From the NCBI GenBank assembly GCA_025526915.1, contig JAHLKH010000107.1:1-64000 (forward strand): a stretch of DNA of 64,000 nt, given 5' to 3'. Positions 63,401 to 64,000 of this stretch are shown here, in pieces. The translations under genes and the position numbers were made by a program. The notes below the pieces were generated by a model that ran no database searches, was not told the DNA's origin, and was given only the letters and a program-made list of their open reading frames with translations. Source of the stretch: Entophlyctis helioformis (taxonomy: Eukaryota > Chytridiomycota > Chytridiomycetes > Chytridiales > Chytriomycetaceae). The first letter of the stretch is position 1; each line of letters begins with the position of its first letter.

Positions 63401-64000
63401 GCAGCGGGCTGGCGCGTGTGTACTGGCTTGTCGCACAGGCGTTCCTTCAAGCAGACTCTGTCCAGCACGTCGCGACGCTGCTGGATGTGGTCGGCACGGG
63501 CAACGAGGCCATGCATTCACTCTACCGGTCCTACCGCGGTCAGACGGCGCGTGCAGCCGAGGCGTGCGTCGTCAACGCAATGGGACTGGTTGTCGTGCTG
63601 GGCAACCGGTGGCGGGAGCTGGGCGGCAAGGGAACGTCGACTGTCGAGGCCATGCTCATGGACCGCACCGTCAAGAGCAGCGCGGGCAGTGGCGGCGTGG
63701 GCGGTGCCAAGCGAGGCGCTGACCTGCTGCAGGTCGCTGGCCAGTACGTGCTGTACGAGCCGTCGCGCGAGATCCGACTCCGGGCGGTCGAGGTGCTTGC
63801 CATGTTATGCGAGGAGACGGCCGATGCCGGATCGACGGCAGCAGGTTCAGGCAGCATGAGCCTTGTTGGGTACTTTGGCGACGACGCGCAGGCGATTGTT
63901 GACAAGCTTGTGGGCATGGTCAGAGTTGCCGACGAGCGGTCTGTCCGCTGGGATCCCCGACATGCAAACTGCTGTGCTGCGGTTTGTGTGTGGCGCTGTT
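60480..64000 (+). CDS. NUP188: Nucleoporin NUP188, 5' part (3' end outside window)
   Basis: Large alpha-solenoid scaffold of the inner ring of the nuclear pore. Exons: 60480-60588, 60657-61029 and 61114 to beyond the window end. It matches Nup188 through LRLHMPAIRSALDYYTPPSS, YYQERQSLLHLIAALYRV, RLWAGQNLEEQIALAETLML, an SH3-like-containing region (PAGTTGREVGAGTLLLDFRY, SGWQLFEAIL) and FPTHRSWRYQHLLDK. There is a low-complexity TPGTPGTPGTPG insert near 63125. The start is less sure: the ATG at 60480 lies one frame away from the end of exon 1. Near 63945 the best reading changes frame to IPDMQTAVLRFVCGAV, so a base is probably missing in the GGG or CCCC run. Confidence 0.9.

Overview
The window is nuclear DNA of a GC-rich, intron-rich eukaryote, most likely a flagellated (zoosporic, chytrid-like) fungus. 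Three kinds of evidence support this. There is a fused trifunctional HIS4 gene, a fungal arrangement, together with fungal-type STT4, BSD2, GNA1 and BRN1. There are axoneme or basal-body genes (a TTLL1-type tubulin glutamylase and a Chibby homologue), which non-flagellated fungi normally lack. Genes are split by many 55-290 nt GT-AG introns with CTGAC-like branch points. The species assignment is inference.

Layout. 1-7.9 kb: the 3' part of a multimodular nonribosomal peptide synthetase (NRPS) made of nearly identical 3.26-3.28 kb modules, ending in an FSH1-type serine hydrolase. 8.4-11.7 kb (-): a Ser/Thr kinase with a long acidic tail. 11.9-15 kb (+): a VFA1-like zinc-domain exon, then a MAPK-phosphatase-like rhodanese plus dual-specificity phosphatase gene. 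15-20.2 kb (+): SMC5. 20.3-25.7 kb: a coiled-coil orphan, a BolA protein, U1-70K and a RING1-type protein, in two divergent pairs. 25.9-31.8 kb: a small membrane protein, a TM9/EMP70 protein and GNA1. 31.8-34.2 kb: a long ankyrin protein with WLHANRTEGCT repeats. 34.3-45.3 kb (-): STT4, a second ankyrin gene and TRM61. 45.3-48.6 kb: TTLL1 and an unrecognised Tyr-rich protein. 49.3-50.6 kb: a paralogue of the long ankyrin protein. About 50.9-54.1 kb: BRN1. 54.3-59.4 kb (-): HIS4, BSD2 and Chibby. 59.6-64 kb (+): an MLH3 C-terminal-domain gene and the 5' part of NUP188.

The genes are mostly unrelated housekeeping genes packed tightly, with several start codons of divergent pairs only 23, 29, 63 and 131 bp apart. 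The accessory parts are the NRPS and the two WLHANRTEGCT ankyrin genes. No transposon, CRISPR array or convincing tRNA gene was seen.

A caution on sequence quality. Apparent one-base deletions, often in C, G or A runs, occur inside conserved genes (STT4, HIS4, the kinase, BSD2 and NUP188 as well as the NRPS). In the kinase and in one STT4 exon, the flanking splice phases close only if one base is added. I therefore read most of them as consensus errors of a long-read assembly rather than decay. Exon limits were placed by eye from splice signals and reading phase.
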